Shown in pieces: positions 20,492 through 30,301 of a DNA stretch of 36,344 nt. The stretch is taken from NCBI GenBank assembly GCA_946530475.1, contig CAMNAC010000004.1, positions 1 through 36,344 on the forward strand, in the 5' to 3' direction. This stretch comes from an uncultured Mycoplasmatota bacterium. Its GTDB lineage: Bacteria; Bacillota_I; Bacilli_A; RF39; UBA660. Below the pieces are notes generated by a model that searched no databases, was not told the DNA's origin, and was given only the letters and a program-made list of their open reading frames with translations. The first letter of the stretch is position 1. Each line of letters starts with the position of its first letter. The translations under genes and the position numbers were made by a program.

Positions 20492-22245
20492 ATGTAAAAG
20501 ATCAATATTTAAAATTTTTTGAAAGTAAAGGACATAAAATTATTCCAAGTAGCCCAATTATTCCAGAAAATGACCCAACTGTTCTTTTTAATACAGCTGG
20601 AATGCAACCACTTATTCCTTATTTAATGGGAACACCACATCCATTAGGAACAAGGCTATGTGATGTTCAAAAATGTTTTAGAAGTAATGACTTAGATGCA
20701 ATAGGAGATTCTTATCATCATACCTTCTTTGAAATGTTAGGGAATTGGTCTTTAGGAGACTATTTTAAAAAGGAATCCATTACATGGAGTTTTGAGTTTT
20801 TAACAAGTGTATTAAAATTACCAAAAGAAAGACTTGCCGTTACTGTATTTAAAGGAAATAATACAGTTCCAAAAGATACAGAAAGTGCTGAAATTTGGAT
20901 GAATTTAGGAATTTCTGAAAAAAGAATTGCTTATCTTGGAGAAGAGGATAATTGGTGGGCACTTGGAAGTGGTACAGGGCCTTGTGGACCAGATACCGAA
21001 ATATTCTATTTCAGAAGTGAAGAAGAAGTGCCAGAAGAATTTGATCCAAGTGATAAACGTTGGGTAGAAATTTGGAATAATGTATTTACACAATACAATG
21101 GAAATGGCGATGGAACAGTTACACCGCTTACGAAAAAAAATGTCGATACTGGAATGGGAGTAGAAAGAATTACTGCTGTTTTAGAAGGAGTAAATGATAA
21201 TTATGAAACTTCTATTTTTAAACCAGTTATCAAAAAATTAGAAGAAATATCAGGCTTACCTTACGAAAAAGAAGAGGTAAAACGTGCAATGCGTATTATT
21301 GCTGATCATATAAGAGCTGTTGTAATCATTGCTGGAGATGAGTCTAAAATTGCTCCAAGTAATACGGATCAAGGATATATTTTAAGAAGGTTAATCAGGA
21401 GAGTCATTCGTTATGCAAATCGAATCAATATCGATATTCATTCTGACTTTGATCAAGTCATCGCAAAAATGTTTATAGATTCTTATAAGTCTTATTATAA
21501 AGAATTAGAAAAGAATGAAAATTGGATATTAGAAGTTTTACATAAGGAAAAAGAAAAATTTAGTAAAACATTAGAAAAAGGATTAAAAGAATTTGATAAG
21601 ATCCTTTCAAAAGTAGATACAGAAATGAATGCTGAAGATGCCTTCCATCTATATGATACCTTTGGATTTCCAATTGAACTAACAGAAGAGTTAGCAAAAG
21701 AAAAAGGGATTCGTGTTGATATCAAAGGGTTCCAAGAAAAATTCAAAGAACATCAAGAAAAATCAAGAGCAGGGGCAACTGGCAGATTTAAGGGTGGACT
21801 TGCTTCTGATAGTGAAATGAATACCAAATATCATACCGCAACTCATTTATTAAATGCTGCTTTAAAACTTGTTATTGGGCCTGAATCTCATCAAATGGGA
21901 TCGAATATTACAGATGAAAGAATGCGTTTTGATTTCCCATGTGACCACAAAATGACAGAGGAAGAAAAGCAGAAAGTGGAAGAAATTGTAAATGGATGGA
22001 TTCAGGAAGGTATTCCAGTAACTCATTATGAAATGGAAAAAGAAAAAGCATTAAAATCGGGTGCAGAATGCCAATTCCCAGAACGTTATCCTGATCTTGT
22101 AACCGTTTATCAAATTGGAGAAATCAGCAAAGAAATATGTGGAGGGCCTCATGTAGAGAATACAAAAGTATTAGGTCATTTTAAGATTAAAAAAGAGGAA
22201 GCTTCTTCTGCTGGAGTAAGAAGAATTAAGGCAATTTTAGAATGA
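20488..22245 (+). CDS. alaS: Alanyl-tRNA synthetase, short form
   Basis: FFESKGHKIIPSSPIIPENDPTVLFNTAGMQPLIPYLMG; NVDTGMGVERI; HTATHLLNAAL and EICGGPHVENT editing motifs; ends about 25 residues after GGPHV. Confidence 0.95.
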   Translation: MNVKDQYLKFFESKGHKIIPSSPIIPENDPTVLFNTAGMQPLIPYLMGTPHPLGTRLCDVQKCFRSNDLDAIGDSYHHTFFEMLGNWSLGDYFKKESITWSFEFLTSVLKLPKERLAVTVFKGNNTVPKDTESAEIWMNLGISEKRIAYLGEEDNWWALGSGTGPCGPDTEIFYFRSEEEVPEEFDPSDKRWVEIWNNVFTQYNGNGDGTVTPLTKKNVDTGMGVERITAVLEGVNDNYETSIFKPVIKKLEEISGLPYEKEEVKRAMRIIADHIRAVVIIAGDESKIAPSNTDQGYILRRLIRRVIRYANRINIDIHSDFDQVIAKMFIDSYKSYYKELEKNENWILEVLHKEKEKFSKTLEKGLKEFDKILSKVDTEMNAEDAFHLYDTFGFPIELTEELAKEKGIRVDIKGFQEKFKEHQEKSRAGATGRFKGGLASDSEMNTKYHTATHLLNAALKLVIGPESHQMGSNITDERMRFDFPCDHKMTEEEKQKVEEIVNGWIQEGIPVTHYEMEKEKALKSGAECQFPERYPDLVTVYQIGEISKEICGGPHVENTKVLGHFKIKKEEASSAGVRRIKAILE

Positions 22246-22976
22246 TTGGAGTATTTGATTCTGGTATTGGTGGAGTCACTATTTTAAAAGAATTAGTGAA
22301 AGATTATCCAAATTTAGATTATTATTACTATAGTGATTCCATCCATAACCCCTATGGGGAAAAAACAGAAGAAGAAATTAAAATAATTACAAAAAATATT
22401 GTAGAATTTTTAATTCAAAAAGGTTGTAAAATTATTGTCATTGCATGCAATACTGCAAGTACAATTGCGGTTGAATATTTAAGAAATCAGTTTCCAAACA
22501 CATCTTTTATCGCGACAGTGCCTGCAATCAAAGTGGCATATGATAAGTACCCAAATACAAAAACACTTGTTATGGCGACAAATGGTACATTTCATAGTGA
22601 ATTATGGAATAGTTTGTACCATTCTTATCATAATCCTGACACAGAAATTCTTTTCTGCAATGGTCTTGCACATTTAATTGAAGAAGAAAACTATGATAAA
22701 ATAAGAGAATACTTAAAACAATATTTAACTCCTTATCAGGGATATGAAACAATTGTCTTAGGATGTACTCATTTTCCGATTATAAAAGAAGAAATAACAA
22801 ATGTGTTAGGGCATGTACACTTTTGTGAAAGCAAAGAGGGAATTTCCAAAAGATTAGGCATCCTTTTGCAGCGATTTCATATTAAACAAAAAAATCATAA
22901 AGGAAATATTATATTTTATGATTCTTCTCACGCAAAGCAAAAAGAAGAGCGATTTTCCAATTTATTAAATAAATAG
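22242..22976 (+). CDS. murI: Glutamate racemase
   Basis: MIGVFDSGIGGVTILKEL; IVIACNTAST; IVLGCTHFPII. Confidence 0.95.
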   Translation: MIGVFDSGIGGVTILKELVKDYPNLDYYYYSDSIHNPYGEKTEEEIKIITKNIVEFLIQKGCKIIVIACNTASTIAVEYLRNQFPNTSFIATVPAIKVAYDKYPNTKTLVMATNGTFHSELWNSLYHSYHNPDTEILFCNGLAHLIEEENYDKIREYLKQYLTPYQGYETIVLGCTHFPIIKEEITNVLGHVHFCESKEGISKRLGILLQRFHIKQKNHKGNIIFYDSSHAKQKEERFSNLLNK

Positions 22977-23034
22977 TTATTATGCCTGTTTGAAGATGTT
23001 AGCTGAATTTGATATAGTAATTAAGCAATAAGAT

Positions 23035-23057
23035 AAAAGGCATTTTGCCTTTTTTTA
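23035..23057 (+). terminator. Rho-independent terminator
   Basis: AAAAGGCATTTTGCCTTTTTTT. Confidence 0.75.
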
Positions 23058-23106
23058 TTGGACTTCTTTTCACTTTTTTGTTAAAATAAATACTGGATGT
23101 GGTAGT

Positions 23107-25650
23107 ATGAATAGTCATGATGTAGATATAACAAAAGTAAGTCCTATGATGCAAAAGTATCTTGAAACAAAAAGAGAAAATCCAGACGTAATTCTATTTT
23201 ATCGTTTAGGAGATTTTTATGAAATGTTTTTTGAAGATGCAACTTTAGTATCCAAAGAATTAGAATTAGTTTTAACGGGTAAGTCTTGTGGTTTAGAAGA
23301 ACGAGTACCTATGTGTGGAGTACCCCATCATTCTGTCAATATATATATTGAAAAATTAATAGAAAAAGGGTACAAAGTCGCAATATGTGAGCAATTAGAA
23401 GATCCTAAAAAAGCAAAAGGAATTGTAAAAAGAGGGATTATTCAAATTGTATCAAAAGGTACTAATATGGATCAAAACTCATTAAAAGAATATGAAAATA
23501 ATTATATTGGTAATTTAGTTGATTTTAAATATGCTTATGGAATTAGTTATGCAGATATATCAACCGGAGAAATCAATACTTTTTTGGTAGAACATGATTC
23601 GGTTCTTTCTGAAATAGCTAATTTAGGATTAAAAGAAGTTATTTTAACATCGAAAGTTGATAAAATGATTTTGAACGCTTTAAAAAACCAATATCAGATT
23701 TCTGTTACCGTGTTTGATGAAATAGAAGAATATAAAGATTATCAATATATTTATGAAGATTTAAAAGATGAACGATTAAAAGAAACAATTAAACATCTAT
23801 TAACCTATATTCAAAAAACACAAATGAGAAACCTTTCTCATTTACAAAAAGCAGTTTTAAAAGAGCAACAGAACTATTTAAAAATGGATGTTCATACAAA
23901 AAGAAATTTAGAATTAACGGAAACGTTACGTTTAAAAGAACGAATGTATTCTTTAATATGGTTATTGGATAAAACCAAAACAGCTATGGGTTCTAGATTA
24001 TTAAAGAACTATATTGAGCATCCTTTAGTGAACAAAGAAGAAATAGAAAAGAGATACAATGTAGTAGAAACATTACTAGAAGAATTTGTATTAAAAGACG
24101 ATTTACAAAAATGCTTAAATGAAGTATACGATTTGGAAAGACTATCTGGTAGAATTGCATTTGGTTCCGCAAATGCGAGAGATTTACTACAGTTAAAAAG
24201 GTCTTTAAAAGTCTTCCCAATGATTCAAAAAATACTAAAAGAAATTCATTTTGAAAAAGGAATCGAACCTTTAGAAGATTTGTATGTTTTACTTGAAAAA
24301 AGTATTTATGAAGAACCACCTATTACCATTAAAGAAGGATCTTTAATTAAGGATGGATATCATCAAGAATTGGATGAATTAAAATCTTTAAGAAAAGGTG
24401 GTAAGGAATTTATCGCAAAATTTGAGCAAGAAGAAAAAGAAAGAACTGGAATTAAAAATTTAAGAGTTGGTTATAATCGTGTGTTTGGTTATTATATTGA
24501 AGTATCAAAAGGGAATACCTCTTTGATCAAAGAAGAATATGGATATGAAAGAAAACAAACTTTAGCGAATGCAGAACGCTATATTAGTCCAATTCTAAAG
24601 GAAAAAGAATCTTTAATACTAAATGCAGAAGAAAAAATTATTGATTTGGAATATGAACTATTTACAAATATTCGTGAAGAAGTAAAAAAACAGATTCCTA
24701 TCATACAAGAAAATGCAAAAGTCATTAGTGAAATCGACGTACTACAAGCTTTTTCTACTGTAACAGAAGAAAATCACTATATAAGACCTACTTTAACAGA
24801 TAAACGAGTATTTGATATGGAAGACGTTCGTCATCCTGTTGTTGAAAAGGTCTCAAAAAATGAATTTGTACCAAATGATATTAAAATGGATGAGCATACG
24901 GACATTTTACTCATTACAGGCCCTAATATGGCTGGAAAATCGACTTACATGAGACAAGTTGCGATTAGCGTGATTATGGCTCAAATAGGATGCTTTATTC
25001 CAGCAAAAAAGGCTATTATGCCAATTTTTGATGCCATTTATACAAGAATTGGTGCAAGTGATGATTTGGTAAGTGGAGAATCTACATTTATGGTGGAAAT
25101 GAAAGAAGCAAATTATGCAATTCAAAATGCGACAAAGAATAGTTTGATTTTATTCGATGAATTAGGTAGAGGTACTGCAACTTTTGACGGAATGGCATTA
25201 GCTCAGTCTATTATCGAATATATTAGTAAGCAAATCGGTGCAAAGACGTTTTTTTCAACCCATTATCATGAATTAACTGACTTAGAAGAAAGCTTATCCA
25301 ATTTAAAAAATATTCATGTATCAGCACATGAAGAAAACGGTAACATTACCTTCCTTCATAAGATGAAAGAAGGTAGCATTGATAAAAGCTATGGAATCCA
25401 TGTAGCAAAACTAGCAGATTTACCAACTAGTTTAATTGAAAGAGCGAATCAAATTTTAAGTGTTTATGAAAGAAATGAGCAAAAAAGAGATACGAAAATT
25501 CAAGAATCGTTTCCAATTGATTTATTATTAGAAGAACAAAAAGAATCGGAAGTAGAACGTAAGATTGATTCAATCAATCCATTAGAGGTGACTCCGATGG
25601 ATGCATTACAATACCTTTTCGAATTAAAAGAATTAAGAAAGAAAAAATAA
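23107..25650 (+). CDS. mutS: DNA mismatch repair protein MutS
   Basis: MMQKYLETKRENPDVILFYRLGDFYEMFFEDA; LLITGPNMAGKSTYMRQVA; SLILFDELGRGTATFDGMALA. Confidence 0.98.
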   Translation: MNSHDVDITKVSPMMQKYLETKRENPDVILFYRLGDFYEMFFEDATLVSKELELVLTGKSCGLEERVPMCGVPHHSVNIYIEKLIEKGYKVAICEQLEDPKKAKGIVKRGIIQIVSKGTNMDQNSLKEYENNYIGNLVDFKYAYGISYADISTGEINTFLVEHDSVLSEIANLGLKEVILTSKVDKMILNALKNQYQISVTVFDEIEEYKDYQYIYEDLKDERLKETIKHLLTYIQKTQMRNLSHLQKAVLKEQQNYLKMDVHTKRNLELTETLRLKERMYSLIWLLDKTKTAMGSRLLKNYIEHPLVNKEEIEKRYNVVETLLEEFVLKDDLQKCLNEVYDLERLSGRIAFGSANARDLLQLKRSLKVFPMIQKILKEIHFEKGIEPLEDLYVLLEKSIYEEPPITIKEGSLIKDGYHQELDELKSLRKGGKEFIAKFEQEEKERTGIKNLRVGYNRVFGYYIEVSKGNTSLIKEEYGYERKQTLANAERYISPILKEKESLILNAEEKIIDLEYELFTNIREEVKKQIPIIQENAKVISEIDVLQAFSTVTEENHYIRPTLTDKRVFDMEDVRHPVVEKVSKNEFVPNDIKMDEHTDILLITGPNMAGKSTYMRQVAISVIMAQIGCFIPAKKAIMPIFDAIYTRIGASDDLVSGESTFMVEMKEANYAIQNATKNSLILFDELGRGTATFDGMALAQSIIEYISKQIGAKTFFSTHYHELTDLEESLSNLKNIHVSAHEENGNITFLHKMKEGSIDKSYGIHVAKLADLPTSLIERANQILSVYERNEQKRDTKIQESFPIDLLLEEQKESEVERKIDSINPLEVTPMDALQYLFELKELRKKK

Positions 25651-25699
25651 TATATTTTTCTTAAAAAAAGTAGTATAATAAAAATAATGGGAGGTCCAA

Positions 25700-26089
25700 A
25701 TGAAGTTATTAAAGAAACAAAACTGGTATATTTGGTTATTGCTTTTGATCATAATTCCTGGAATTGATACCTTAATTATGGGATCCATTTTAGATAATTA
25801 TGATGACGATGCTTGGTATTCAAAATGGTATTATTGGACAATTGGAGCTGCATTTTTATTTATCCCTATTGTAATAATGGCATGTGCATTTTTGATTCAA
25901 ATTACAATTTCAAATGCAAAAAAACTGAAAGTACCAGGAGAAGAAATATATGCAAGTCCCTATTCATGGATTTTGTGTTTGATTGTACCTGTAGTAGGTT
26001 GGATTTTGTTTTTTGTAATGTATTATTATATCCGAATAGATATGATTGTTCAGTTAAAAAAAGGAAATGGAGAAGTTTATTTAAAATAA
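25700..26089 (+). CDS. Small multi-pass membrane protein
   Basis: SD GGGAGG; hydrophobic helices with WILCLIVPVVGWILFFVMYYYIRIDMIVQLKKGNGEVY. Confidence 0.65.
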   Translation: MKLLKKQNWYIWLLLLIIIPGIDTLIMGSILDNYDDDAWYSKWYYWTIGAAFLFIPIVIMACAFLIQITISNAKKLKVPGEEIYASPYSWILCLIVPVVGWILFFVMYYYIRIDMIVQLKKGNGEVYLK

Positions 26090-26099
26090 CTTCTTTTTT
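26071..26099 (+). terminator. Terminator overlapping stop codon
   Basis: AGAAGTTTATTTAAAATAACTTCTTTTTT. Confidence 0.6.
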
Positions 26100-26152
26100 G
26101 TTGCTTTTTTTAAAGAGAAAAGGTATAATACTAGGCAATTGGAGGGTTCAAG

Positions 26153-26536
26153 ATGAAAGATAAAATGAATATTACAATTGAAGGAACAGAAAAAAACAAA
26201 AGTGAAATTATTTATAATAATTTATTAAACAAATTAGAAACAAAAGATGCGAAAATTGAATACCTAAAAGAAAGACTCACTCATGTCGAAAGTGATAATC
26301 GTTCTAAAATGATTGGAATTCTAACGGTATTACTTGGGACAATTGGCATTTCACTCAGTTATTTCTTTCTATTAAAAAAAATAGTATTAATTGGAATTCC
26401 ATTAGGATTTATTAGTTTTTTTGGCTCTGTATTCCAATTATATCGACTATTTAAAAAGACTTTAAATATTTATAAATCAGATAAATTTGATGAAATTGAG
26501 AATCTTTATAATAAATTAAATGAGAAGTTGAAATAG
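26153..26536 (+). CDS. Hypothetical protein with coiled-coil and two transmembrane segments
   Basis: SD GGAGG; MIGILTVLLGTIGISLSYFFLLKKIVLIGIPLGFISFFGSVFQLY. Confidence 0.65.
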   Translation: MKDKMNITIEGTEKNKSEIIYNNLLNKLETKDAKIEYLKERLTHVESDNRSKMIGILTVLLGTIGISLSYFFLLKKIVLIGIPLGFISFFGSVFQLYRLFKKTLNIYKSDKFDEIENLYNKLNEKLK

Positions 26537-26561
26537 TTCACTTCTTTTTCTTTTTTTATGA

Positions 26562-26585
26562 TATAATGAATTCAGGTGATTTTCA
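26562..26585 (+). promoter_or_regulatory. Extended -10 promoter (TGATATAAT) of nusB, SD-abutting
   Basis: TATAAT 26562-26567, GGTG 26575, ATG 26585. Confidence 0.5.
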
Positions 26586-26980
26586 TGAATCGAAGTGAAT
26601 TAAGAGAAAAAATTATGACAATTCTTTATCAAAAAAATGTATATGATAAGAATAAAATGAATTATGATATTAATGATATTATGAAAGAAGTTCTTCCAAT
26701 TGAAAATGAATTTGTAAAAGAAATTGTATATGGAGTAACTACTTATCAAACTGAAATTGATAAACTCGCAAATGAATATCTAAATGGGTGGACAATCGAT
26801 CGATTAGGAAATACAGATCAAGCAATCTTACGCATGGGGATTTACGAGCTTTTGTATACAGATACTCCGGATATCGTATGTATCAATGAAGCAATTGAAC
26901 TTGCAAAATCCTATAGTGACGATGATGTAAGAAAAATGATCAATGCAACATTAGATAAAATTTATCATAATAAGGGATGA
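26585..26980 (+). CDS. nusB: Transcription antitermination factor NusB
   Basis: RSELREKIMTILYQ...YLNGWTIDRLGNTDQAILRMGIYELLY...VCINEAIELAKSYSDDDVRKMINATLDKI. Confidence 0.95.
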   Translation: MNRSELREKIMTILYQKNVYDKNKMNYDINDIMKEVLPIENEFVKEIVYGVTTYQTEIDKLANEYLNGWTIDRLGNTDQAILRMGIYELLYTDTPDIVCINEAIELAKSYSDDDVRKMINATLDKIYHNKG

Positions 26981-26984
26981 TGTT

Positions 26985-28256
26985 ATGAATGACCAAACAA
27001 AATATTTGACTGTTGGAGCGTTAACACGCTATTTAAAGATGAAATTTGATACAGATGATAACTTAAGGCAAGTGTATCTAAAAGGGGAAATTTCTAATTT
27101 CAAGAGTCATACAACAGGTCATTTTTATTTTTCTATAAAAGACGAAACAAGTAAAATCAATGCGATTATGTTTCAAAGAAATGCTTCAAAATTGCCATTC
27201 CTTCCAACAGATGGGATGAAAGTACTCGTAACAGGTAGAATCAGCGTTTATGAGGCTACCGGAAACTATCAGATTTATGTAGAAGACATGATGGAAGATG
27301 GAATCGGAAATTTATATATCGCTTTTGAAAAATTAAAAGAACAGCTATCCAAAGAAGGATTGTTTAATCCAGAACATAAAAAGAAAATTCCAAAAATTCC
27401 TTCTAGAATCGGAATTATAACTGCTAAAACAGGAGCTGCTATCCGTGATATTTTATCTACGATTGAAAGAAGATTTCCTTATACAGAAACAATCCTCTTT
27501 CCAAGTTTAGTACAAGGAGATACTGCGAAAGAAGATATTGTAAGAAATATCAAACTTGCTCAAAACTATGATTTAGATGTTTTAATTGTAGGTAGGGGAG
27601 GAGGCTCTATCGAAGATTTATGGGCCTTTAACGAAGAAATAGTAGCGAGAGCAATTTATGATTCGAAAGTACCGATTATAAGCGCTGTAGGTCATGAAAT
27701 TGATTATACCATCAGTGATTTTGTTGCGGATTTAAGAGCTCCTACGCCAACGGGTGCTGCAGAACTTGCAGTTCCAAATCGAAAAGATGTTTTACTTCAT
27801 CTGGAACAATTAAAAATACGTTCTCAAGAAGCAATATTTAAAAAAATAAAATTGATGCAAGAAAAATTAATTCATTATCATAATTCCTATATTATTAAGA
27901 ATCCAATGTTAATTTATGATAATTATAGACAAAAACTATTGTTAGAAGAAGACCAATTACAGAAAGCTATGCAATACTTTTTAGAAACGAAAAGAAATGT
28001 GCTTCAATTATTGAAACAACATACTTGTATTACTCATCCTGAATTTTTATATAAAGAAAGAAAGATTCAACTGTATCATATAATGGAAAAGTTAGAAATT
28101 TTAAATCCACTTTCTGTATTAAAAAGAGGCTATACGATTACTTATCAAAATAATAAAGTATTAAAATCTGTTAAAGAACTTACGAAACAAGATATTTCAA
28201 TTCAATTAGTAGATGGAATTATTGATGCGAAAGTTATAAAAATAAAGGAGAATTAA
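26985..28256 (+). CDS. xseA: Exodeoxyribonuclease VII large subunit
   Basis: VYLKGEISNFKSHTTGHFYFSIKDETSKINAIMF; IGIITAKTGAAIRDI; VGRGGGSIEDLWAFNEEIVARAI; ISAVGHEIDYTISDFVADLRAPTPTGAAELA. Confidence 0.98.
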   Translation: MNDQTKYLTVGALTRYLKMKFDTDDNLRQVYLKGEISNFKSHTTGHFYFSIKDETSKINAIMFQRNASKLPFLPTDGMKVLVTGRISVYEATGNYQIYVEDMMEDGIGNLYIAFEKLKEQLSKEGLFNPEHKKKIPKIPSRIGIITAKTGAAIRDILSTIERRFPYTETILFPSLVQGDTAKEDIVRNIKLAQNYDLDVLIVGRGGGSIEDLWAFNEEIVARAIYDSKVPIISAVGHEIDYTISDFVADLRAPTPTGAAELAVPNRKDVLLHLEQLKIRSQEAIFKKIKLMQEKLIHYHNSYIIKNPMLIYDNYRQKLLLEEDQLQKAMQYFLETKRNVLQLLKQHTCITHPEFLYKERKIQLYHIMEKLEILNPLSVLKRGYTITYQNNKVLKSVKELTKQDISIQLVDGIIDAKVIKIKEN

Positions 28257-28257
28257 A

Positions 28258-28482
28258 ATGGAAAAAAAAGGAAAAAAATTTGAACAAAAATTAGAAGAAT
28301 TAGAGCAAATTATTACAGAATTAGAATCTGGTAATAGTTCATTAGAGGAATCTTTTGATCAATATACAAAAGCAATGAAATTATTAAAAGAATGTGATAA
28401 AGAACTAAAAAATGTAGAAGAACATGTCAGCAAAATTGTAAAAGAAGATGGATCTATAGAAGATTTTAAAATTGAAGAATAG
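28258..28482 (+). CDS. xseB: Exodeoxyribonuclease VII small subunit
   Basis: FEQKLEELEQIITELESGNSSLEESFDQYTKAMKLLKECDKEL. Confidence 0.93.
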   Translation: MEKKGKKFEQKLEELEQIITELESGNSSLEESFDQYTKAMKLLKECDKELKNVEEHVSKIVKEDGSIEDFKIEE

Positions 28483-28484
28483 TT

Positions 28485-28510
28485 AAAAAATACCTTTATT
28501 GGTATTTTTT
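28485..28510 (+). terminator. Rho-independent terminator
   Basis: AAAAAATACCTTTATTGGTATTTTTT. Confidence 0.7.
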
Positions 28511-28576
28511 CTTTCCTATAATTTATTGGAAGCTGTTTATAATAATAATGTAGTCTGAAAAAAGGAGATGTGATCT

Positions 28577-29569
28577 GTGAGATTAAAAAAATTTTTACAA
28601 AAATTCGCAATCCTTCTTCTTGCTATATTTAGTATGCCACTTTCTATCTTTGCTTATTCCGATTTTATTATTCCAGGTGGACAAAATATCGGAATTGAAC
28701 TGCACTCAGATGGAATATTAGTTGTTGGATTTTATGAAGTAGATGGAAAAAAAACATGGGAATCTTCAGGGATTAAAATAGGGGATAAAATTGTTGCTAT
28801 CAATGGAGTTAAAGTGAACTCAATTGAAGAGATGGTAACAGAAATTTCCAAGAGGAAGAATCAATCAAAAATCACACTTTCTTATTTGAGAAACGGAAAA
28901 GAAATAGAAACAAATCTTCCTATTTATCAAGACAATGAAGGGATTACTAAAACAGGTCTTTATGTGAAAGATAGTATTACCGGAATTGGAACCCTTACTT
29001 ATATTGATCCAAACACAAAATTGTTTGGCGCATTAGGCCATGAAATCCAAGAAAAAACGACTGGAAAAATTCTAGAAATCAAAGATGGAAAAATATTTGA
29101 ATCGAATGTTACAAGCATTACAAAAAGTAATTCTGGAAATCCTGGCGCGAAAAACGCAAAATTTTATTTTGATCAAGTAAAAGGTTCCATCAAAGAGAAT
29201 ACAGACAAAGGGATTTTTGGAACTTATACCGAACAAATTCCTTCCATAACAGCTTACAAAGTCGCGAAACCAAATGATGTGAAGGTTGGAAATGCATGGA
29301 TTAAAACCGTATTAAATGGAAATGAAATAGAAACTTATCAAATTCACATTGATGAGATCAATTACAACAAAGGAAATAAAAATCTTACCTTTACGATTAC
29401 CGATCAAAATTTATTAAATCAAACAGGTGGAATTATACAGGGAATGAGTGGAAGTCCAATTTTACAAGGAGAATATATCGTTGGTGCTGTAACACATGTA
29501 GTAGTAGATTCCCCAAATAAGGGTTATGGCATTTTTATTACGAACATGTTAGAAGAAGCTGAAAATTAG
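28577..29569 (+). CDS. spoIVB: SpoIVB-like S55 peptidase with PDZ domain
   Basis: PDZ segment SSGIKIGDKIVAINGVKVNSIEEM; GALGHEI; FTITDQNLLNQTGGIIQGMSGSPILQGEYIVGAVTHVVVDSPNKGYGIFI with catalytic-type H, D, S; GTG start with SD AAAGGAG. Confidence 0.88.
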   Translation: MRLKKFLQKFAILLLAIFSMPLSIFAYSDFIIPGGQNIGIELHSDGILVVGFYEVDGKKTWESSGIKIGDKIVAINGVKVNSIEEMVTEISKRKNQSKITLSYLRNGKEIETNLPIYQDNEGITKTGLYVKDSITGIGTLTYIDPNTKLFGALGHEIQEKTTGKILEIKDGKIFESNVTSITKSNSGNPGAKNAKFYFDQVKGSIKENTDKGIFGTYTEQIPSITAYKVAKPNDVKVGNAWIKTVLNGNEIETYQIHIDEINYNKGNKNLTFTITDQNLLNQTGGIIQGMSGSPILQGEYIVGAVTHVVVDSPNKGYGIFITNMLEEAEN

Positions 29570-29600
29570 AAAAGGAGTGTCAAATACACTTCTTTTCCTG
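29570..29600 (+). terminator. Rho-independent terminator
   Basis: AAAAGGAGTGTCAAATACACTTCTTTTCC. Confidence 0.55.
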
Positions 29601-29653
29601 ATTTACTTTTTTTCTTTCTTTTGATATACTATGTATAGTAGGAAGGTGAGGAT

Positions 29654-30268
29654 ATGGCATCATGTCTTATGCATATTAGTATAGCGAAAAAAGTAAATGA
29701 AACTCTTCATTTGAATGAAGAAGAATTTTATTTGGGTACGATAGCACCTGATATCAGTAAACAAATGGGGTTACCTAGAAGGATTTCTCACTTCCAAGAT
29801 ACAGAAGATTCTTTGCCAGATTTAAATCGCTTTTTACGTCTTTACAAAGAAGATTTAAAAAATCCATTTACATTAGGCTATTTTCTACATTTATATGCTG
29901 ATTATATTTGGAGCAATCAATATACAGATCCCATCTTTAATTCTCCAATTCGCATGATTAATGGGGAAGAAATACTAATGCCTGAAAAACACATGAAAAA
30001 GATTCTATATGGTGATTATTCTACTTTAAATCAAACACTTATTGATCATTATAACTTAGATTTATCTATTTTTTATAATGAAGTAAAAACCCCAAATACC
30101 AAAATAAGAGAGATTCCACTTTCCTCTTTACAAGTATTAGTTGATAAAATGGGAGTTATTTTACTTGAAACTGCAAGACCTAAGATGTATTTATTTGAGG
30201 AAAAAGAAATATTTTCTTATATCAATGAAGTAGCTAATGGATTTATTAAATGGTATTTAAACAAATAA
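29654..30268 (+). CDS. Zinc-dependent phospholipase C-like protein
   Basis: MASCLMHISIAKKVNE...FYLGTIAPDISKQ...RISHFQDTED...GYFLHLYADYIW His/Asp pattern. Confidence 0.65.
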   Translation: MASCLMHISIAKKVNETLHLNEEEFYLGTIAPDISKQMGLPRRISHFQDTEDSLPDLNRFLRLYKEDLKNPFTLGYFLHLYADYIWSNQYTDPIFNSPIRMINGEEILMPEKHMKKILYGDYSTLNQTLIDHYNLDLSIFYNEVKTPNTKIREIPLSSLQVLVDKMGVILLETARPKMYLFEEKEIFSYINEVANGFIKWYLNK

Positions 30269-30301
30269 AAAAAGTTCCTAATCAAATTTAGGGACTTTTT
30301 T
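30267..30301. terminator. Bidirectional terminator
   Basis: AAAAAAGTTCCTAATCAAATTTAGGGACTTTTTT between converging coding ends. Confidence 0.7.

Noticed and set aside
22982-23044. ATGCCT (22982) and AGGCAT (23039) as an antiterminator pairing before mutS
   Set aside because: Only 6 bp and no recognised leader features; more likely chance.
25813-26163. Overlapping plus-strand ORF of 116 aa after mutS
   Set aside because: Overlaps the 25700 membrane protein in another frame and runs through its terminator; no SD.
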